8,443 bases of DNA from Actinomycetota bacterium (lineage in GTDB: Bacteria; Actinomycetota; Acidimicrobiia; Acidimicrobiales; AC-14), in the NCBI GenBank assembly GCA_020200615.1, contig JAIVIH010000015.1:1-8443 (forward strand), given 5' to 3'. The notes beneath the pieces were generated by a model. It was not told where the DNA came from. It saw only the letters and a list, made by a program, of their open reading frames with translations, and searched no databases. Positions 6,633-8,443 of this stretch are shown one piece after another. Position 1 is the first letter of the stretch. Every line of letters starts with the position of its first letter. The translations under genes were made by a program, and so were the position numbers.

Positions 6633-6904
6633 GGCTGAGGCGGCGACGGTCCATCATCTGCCAGCAGTGGGTGGAGATGGTCACTGACTATCTGGAGGGC
6701 ACCCTTCCCCGGCGGCTTCAGGAAGCCTCTGACCGGCACCTGGCCGCTTGCCCTCACTGCCGGGAGTACCTGGCGCAGATGCGTAGGACGATCGCCCTGT
6801 CCGGCCACCTCCGCAACGATGACGTCCCTGACGAGGTCCTTTCCGCCCTGACCCGGGCCTTTGCCGACTACCGCCGCGAAGGCCCGCTCAGCGGGCCCGC
6901 GTGA
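6629..6904 (+). CDS. ZAS-type zinc-binding anti-sigma factor
   Basis: 91 residues from ATG 6629, overlapping the sigma stop codon by ATGA. The frame is open further upstream, but that part is a shadow of the sigma gene. The zinc anti-sigma signature is complete: Cys11, then His37-x3-Cys41-x2-Cys44 in DRHLAACPHCREYL, with VTDYLEGTLP between, as in the N-terminal domain that grips ECF sigma factors. The four ligands could bind Zn2+, and in several characterised ZAS proteins thiol oxidation releases the sigma factor, so redox sensing is possible. There is no membrane helix in the 47 residues after the motif, so it should be cytoplasmic, unlike many ECF anti-sigmas. The partner is almost certainly the adjacent sigma factor. 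Confidence 0.9.
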   Translation: MRLRRRRSIICQQWVEMVTDYLEGTLPRRLQEASDRHLAACPHCREYLAQMRRTIALSGHLRNDDVPDEVLSALTRAFADYRREGPLSGPA

Positions 6905-6995
6905 GGTGCCGCGACCGCCCCGTTGGCCTGGAGGCGTCTGGCATCATGGGCGAAGGCGGTCAGCCCCCGCCTCATCAGCGCTAGGAGACGGTCTA

Positions 6996-7094
6996 TTGAC
7001 GACTCGGCAAGCCCTCGTTCTGGTGGTCATCCTGCTCGCCGTGGCCATAGCCTTCGCTGCGATCTCCGTAGAGGTGTTCGGCACCGACGAATAG
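6996..7094 (+). CDS. probable 32-residue single-helix membrane protein
   Basis: TTG 6996 is preceded by AGGAG (6983-6987) at 8 bases, an ideal spacing. The frame encodes TTRQALVLV through to VEVFGTDE before TAG 7092-7094. Residues 6-24 (ALVLVVILLAVAIAFAAIS) form one uninterrupted hydrophobic helix, with positive charge before it (Arg4) and three acidic residues after it (Glu26, Asp31, Glu32). The orientation N-in/C-out therefore follows from the positive-inside rule. It lies 91 bases past the anti-sigma gene on the same strand and could belong to that operon. No family is recognised. The evidence for a real gene is the RBS, the charge layout and a fitting size; codon use is typical for the window. 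It converges on terC 26 bases away. Confidence 0.5.
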   Translation: MTTRQALVLVVILLAVAIAFAAISVEVFGTDE

Positions 7095-7120
7095 TCGCCG
7101 TATACCGGAACCCCTGGTCG

Positions 7121-7951
7121 TCAGCCCGTTTGGGCGGGCTCGCGTCCTTCGGCTCGGAGACTCGCCCACACGCCGGCCAGGAGGAAGTACAGAGCACGGA
7201 GCCCGAGAATGGCGAAGGCGTTCGACGCGAAGACGATGAACGGCTCACGAGACACAGCCAGGATGGCGGGGATGGAATCGACGGCGAAGACGACGTCAGT
7301 CGTCTCGACGAGCACGAGGACGGCCAACAGGGGCGTGGCCAGCCGGCGGCCACTGCGGCGCGTGAACAGTCGCTGGCCGTCGTACTCGGTAGTGGAGGGG
7401 ATGATGCGCCGGACGACCCGCAGCACCGGATTTGCTTCGGGATGGACCTCGCTGCCGCTGTGGCGCGCGATCCTCACCGCCGTGAACAGCAGGAAGGCTC
7501 CGAAGACGTAGAGGATCCAGTCGAAGGTTTCGATAAGGGTCACGCCGGCGAAGATGAAGATCGCCCTCAGGACGAGGGCGCCGAAGATTCCCCAGAACAG
7601 AACCCGGAACTGGTATTTCGCGGGTACCGCGAAGTACCCGAAGATCACCGCCCATACGAAGACGTTGTCGACCGACAGGCTTTTCTCGATCAGGTAGCCC
7701 GCCAGGTACTCACCTGCAGCTCCCCCTCCGAACGCCCAGGCGACCACCGCACTGAAGGAGAGGCCGAGGCTGATCCATACCGCACTCTCGATCGCCGCCT
7801 CCCGAAGGGAGACCGCGTGAGGTCGGCGATGGACGACCAGCAGGTCGGCCAGGAGCAGAACGGTGATTCCCGCCACGAGCGCGGCCCACGCCCATAGCGG
7901 GACGTCCAAGGAGACGAAGTCCGCCGGACCCGCCGCCGCAACTACGGTCAT
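7121..7951 (-). CDS. TerC/Alx-family integral membrane protein, short C-terminus
   Basis: 276 residues from ATG 7951, which overlaps the stop of the zinc-ribbon gene (TGATG). Family motifs are clear: LLLADLLVVHRRPHAVSLREA (32-52), LIEKSLSVDNVFVWAVIF (87-104), VLFWGIFGALVLRAIFIFAG (117-136), LVETTDVVFAVDSIPAI (214-230) and PFIVFASNAFAILGLRALYFLLAG (237-260). The conserved acidic and amide residues (Asp36, Glu89, Asp95, Asn96, Glu216, Asp219, Asp225, Asn244) are present; in Alx/MntP-like biology they are thought to bind the exported metal. The family is historically named for tellurite resistance, but manganese efflux or metal loading of exported proteins is now the better-supported role, and the riboswitch-like leader upstream supports manganese. 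The protein ends about 16 residues after LYFLLAG, whereas Alx/TerC proteins of about 320-350 residues continue with two more membrane helices. No remnant of these is seen in the other minus-strand frames. Confidence 0.92.
   Translation of the reverse strand: MTVVAAAGPADFVSLDVPLWAWAALVAGITVLLLADLLVVHRRPHAVSLREAAIESAVWISLGLSFSAVVAWAFGGGAAGEYLAGYLIEKSLSVDNVFVWAVIFGYFAVPAKYQFRVLFWGIFGALVLRAIFIFAGVTLIETFDWILYVFGAFLLFTAVRIARHSGSEVHPEANPVLRVVRRIIPSTTEYDGQRLFTRRSGRRLATPLLAVLVLVETTDVVFAVDSIPAILAVSREPFIVFASNAFAILGLRALYFLLAGVWASLRAEGREPAQTG
7123..7140. terminator. hairpin at the convergent end of terC and the sigma operon
   Basis: AGCCCG (7123-7128) and CGGGCT (7135-7140) are exact reverse complements around a 6-base loop. 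The repeat covers the last codons of terC, touches its stop, and lies 29 bases past the end of the 32-residue ORF on the other strand, so it could serve either direction. There is no T tract on either side, so an intrinsic terminator is not established. Confidence 0.3.
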
Positions 7952-8196
7952 CAGCCCTCGAACAGTTCGCTGAGGAACGAAGTGCGCTTCTTCTTGTGCG
8001 GGCGCGAGCGATCGTCGTCACGGTCCCAGTCACGCCGATCGGGGCCGGAGGGAGGGGACCACGATTCGGCTCGCTCGACGATCTTGTCCAGCTCACCCCG
8101 GTCGAGCCAGACGCCGCGGCACGTGGGGCAGTAGTCGATCTCGACGCCTTGGCGTTCGCTCATCTCGAGGGTGGCGCCATCCACGGGACACTTCAC
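7951..8196 (-). CDS. small TFIIB-type zinc-ribbon protein
   Basis: 81 residues from GTG 8196. The frame is open to 8409, but that upstream part is the structured leader, and the SD at 8208-8204 fixes the start. Residues 3-37 form the zf-TFIIB fold: CPVD (3-6), then ERQGVEIDYCPTC (14-26), RGVWLDRGELDKI (27-39). Metal ligands would be Cys3, Cys23 and Cys26, with Asp6 in place of the usual second Cys of the first knuckle. A charged Asp/Arg-rich spacer follows, then the KKKRTSFLSELFEG tail that is recurrent in this family. The function of these small proteins is not known. It is the first gene of a two-gene operon: its TGA shares a base with the terC start (TGATG), so terC translation should depend on it. 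The RBS lies within a hairpin of the leader RNA. Confidence 0.9.
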   Translation of the reverse strand: MKCPVDGATLEMSERQGVEIDYCPTCRGVWLDRGELDKIVERAESWSPPSGPDRRDWDRDDDRSRPHKKKRTSFLSELFEG

Positions 8197-8198
8197 AC

Positions 8199-8208
8199 GA
8201 TCACCTCC
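8199..8208 (-). promoter_or_regulatory. extended Shine-Dalgarno of the zinc-ribbon gene
   Basis: GGAGGTGATC (8208 down to 8199) matches the complement of the usual 16S rRNA 3' end over ten consecutive bases. Seven bases separate GGAGG from GTG 8196. Such a strong site sits oddly with the fact that it is the right arm of a perfect hairpin with 8236-8226; a strong site that must be opened is what a translational switch needs. Confidence 0.8.
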
Positions 8209-8236
8209 GGTTGGTCTTCGTCGATCAACCGGAGGT
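8203..8236 (-). promoter_or_regulatory. SD-sequestering hairpin (expression platform of the riboswitch)
   Basis: In the minus-strand RNA, ACCUCCGGUUG (8236-8226) is the exact reverse complement of CAACCGGAGGU (8213-8203). Three more inner pairs (one G-U) leave a 6-base loop, giving a 14-bp stem. Its right arm contains the whole GGAGG of the zinc-ribbon gene. Its left arm contains CCUCCG (8235-8230), which also closes the aptamer stem P1, so the hairpin and P1 cannot coexist. Confidence 0.8.
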
Positions 8237-8326
8237 CTCCCCCGCCCGCTGAGGAAGCGAGCCGGCGCGCCGGGCCCCTGAGGACCGTGATGACGACGTC
8301 GCCGTGCGTGGGGTACTCCCCTCCGA
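8230..8326 (-). ncRNA. yybP-ykoY-type manganese riboswitch aptamer
   Basis: Read on the minus strand, UCGGAGG (8326-8320) can pair with CCUCCGG (8235-8229) as P1. P1 runs directly into the conserved loop GGGGAGUA (8321-8314). Further marks are GUCGUCAUCACG (8297-8286), a GC-rich arm with the self-complementary CCGGCGCGCCGG (8273-8262), and the 3' element GAGACCUCC (8239-8231), equivalent to the GCAAGACCUUU end of the Lactococcus example as I remember it. Length is about 97 nt, right for the class. yybP-ykoY RNAs bind Mn2+ and typically precede terC/alx, mntP or similar export genes, and a terC gene is in this operon. Assigned from remembered consensus and pairing; a covariance-model score was not available. 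Confidence 0.82.
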
Positions 8327-8334
8327 CAGCCGAC

Positions 8335-8340
8335 ACCGTA
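8335..8340 (-). promoter_or_regulatory. candidate -10 element for the riboswitch-led operon
   Basis: TACGGT (8340 down to 8335 on the minus strand) fits the actinobacterial -10 pattern TANNNT. A start about 7 bases downstream, near 8328, would put the 5' end of the RNA just ahead of P1 of the aptamer, as expected for a riboswitch. No good -35 is seen 17 bases upstream (GCCACA). Confidence 0.3.
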
Positions 8341-8443
8341 ACAGGGCGGCCGGCCCTTGTGGCCTCGGTTGGTTTCCCAGCGAGGGTGGGCAGCCCACGG
8401 ATGTGCCATGACAGACTGCGTCGGATGTCTCGTGCCCCGAGGC
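8341..8443. other. window-edge region without a supported gene
   Basis: No coding frame with family features was found in these 103 bases. The only structure noticed is a short hairpin, GTGGG and CCCAC around CAG (8386-8398), which may be the end of a gene lying beyond the window or may be chance in GC-rich DNA. Confidence 0.3.

Noticed and set aside
6954..6972. AGGCGG/CCGCCT hairpin after the anti-sigma gene as a terminator
   Set aside because: Six base pairs without a T tract in very GC-rich DNA; alternative pairings exist nearby, so it is not distinguishable from chance.
7027..7353. Frameshift in terC, with the missing C-terminal helices in another frame
   Set aside because: The other minus-strand frames downstream are Ser/Arg/Pro-rich and contain no two-helix segment, so no remnant supports a simple frameshift.
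6923..7897. 324-codon plus-strand frame opposite terC
   Set aside because: Highly charged, low-complexity translation, antisense to a clear TerC protein.
7121..7951. TerC as a dedicated tellurite-resistance determinant
   Set aside because: No other ter genes (terB, terD, terZ type) are present, and the leader looks like a manganese riboswitch; metal homeostasis is the better reading.
8262..8273. 12-bp palindrome CCGGCGCGCCGG as an operator
   Set aside because: It lies inside the aptamer and is best explained as a variable GC-rich arm of the RNA.

Overview
The window comes from a high-GC bacterium, most likely an actinobacterium. By eye it is about two thirds G+C, with strong third-position GC, GTG/TTG starts and long antisense open frames. 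The LigD-type end-joining gene, the ECF sigma/zinc anti-sigma pair and the style of the TerC leader fit Actinobacteria. I cannot name the order or genus. There are ten supportable protein genes, two of them very short, and one strong structured RNA leader. I see no tRNA, rRNA, CRISPR array, insertion sequence or phage gene.

Layout, left to right. (1) 1-1140 (+): 3' part of a LigD-family gene, with the end of a phosphoesterase domain followed by a complete primase-polymerase domain. (2) 1271-2611 (+): nhaA Na+/H+ antiporter. (3) 2749-3840 (+): MscS-type mechanosensitive channel with its own good RBS and a plausible promoter. (4) 3859-5043 and 5053-5802 (-): a two-gene unit of an FMN-dependent flavodoxin-like reductase followed 9 bp later by a CPA2-type cation/proton antiporter. 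The order recalls kefF-kefC, but the antiporter has no regulatory RCK domain. A possible 10-codon leader ORF with a strong Shine-Dalgarno (SD) ends in an ATGA overlap with the reductase start. (5) 5803-5999: divergent intergenic region with a perfect 8-bp inverted repeat that looks like an operator. (6) 6000-6904 (+): ECF sigma factor and overlapping ZAS anti-sigma factor, then a probable 32-residue single-helix membrane protein (6996-7094). (7) 7121-8196 (-): TerC-family membrane protein preceded by, and overlapping, a TFIIB-type zinc-ribbon gene. (8) 8197-8443: leader of that operon.

The most interesting element is the leader of the zinc-ribbon/terC operon on the minus strand. It has the hallmarks of a yybP-ykoY manganese riboswitch: the GGGGAGUA loop, a GUCGUCAUCACG segment, and a 3' GAGACCUCC that closes P1 with an upstream CGGAGG. 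The same 3' strand of P1 can instead pair over 11 consecutive Watson-Crick positions (14 with one G-U) with the SD of the zinc-ribbon gene. The two pairings exclude each other, which predicts a translational ON switch: Mn2+ stabilises P1 and frees the SD. TerC translation would follow through the TGATG overlap.

Taken together, the window is a cation and osmotic-stress neighbourhood (NhaA, MscS, CPA2 antiporter, TerC under a metal-sensing RNA) with its own sigma/anti-sigma pair. Whether that sigma factor controls the neighbours cannot be told from the sequence.
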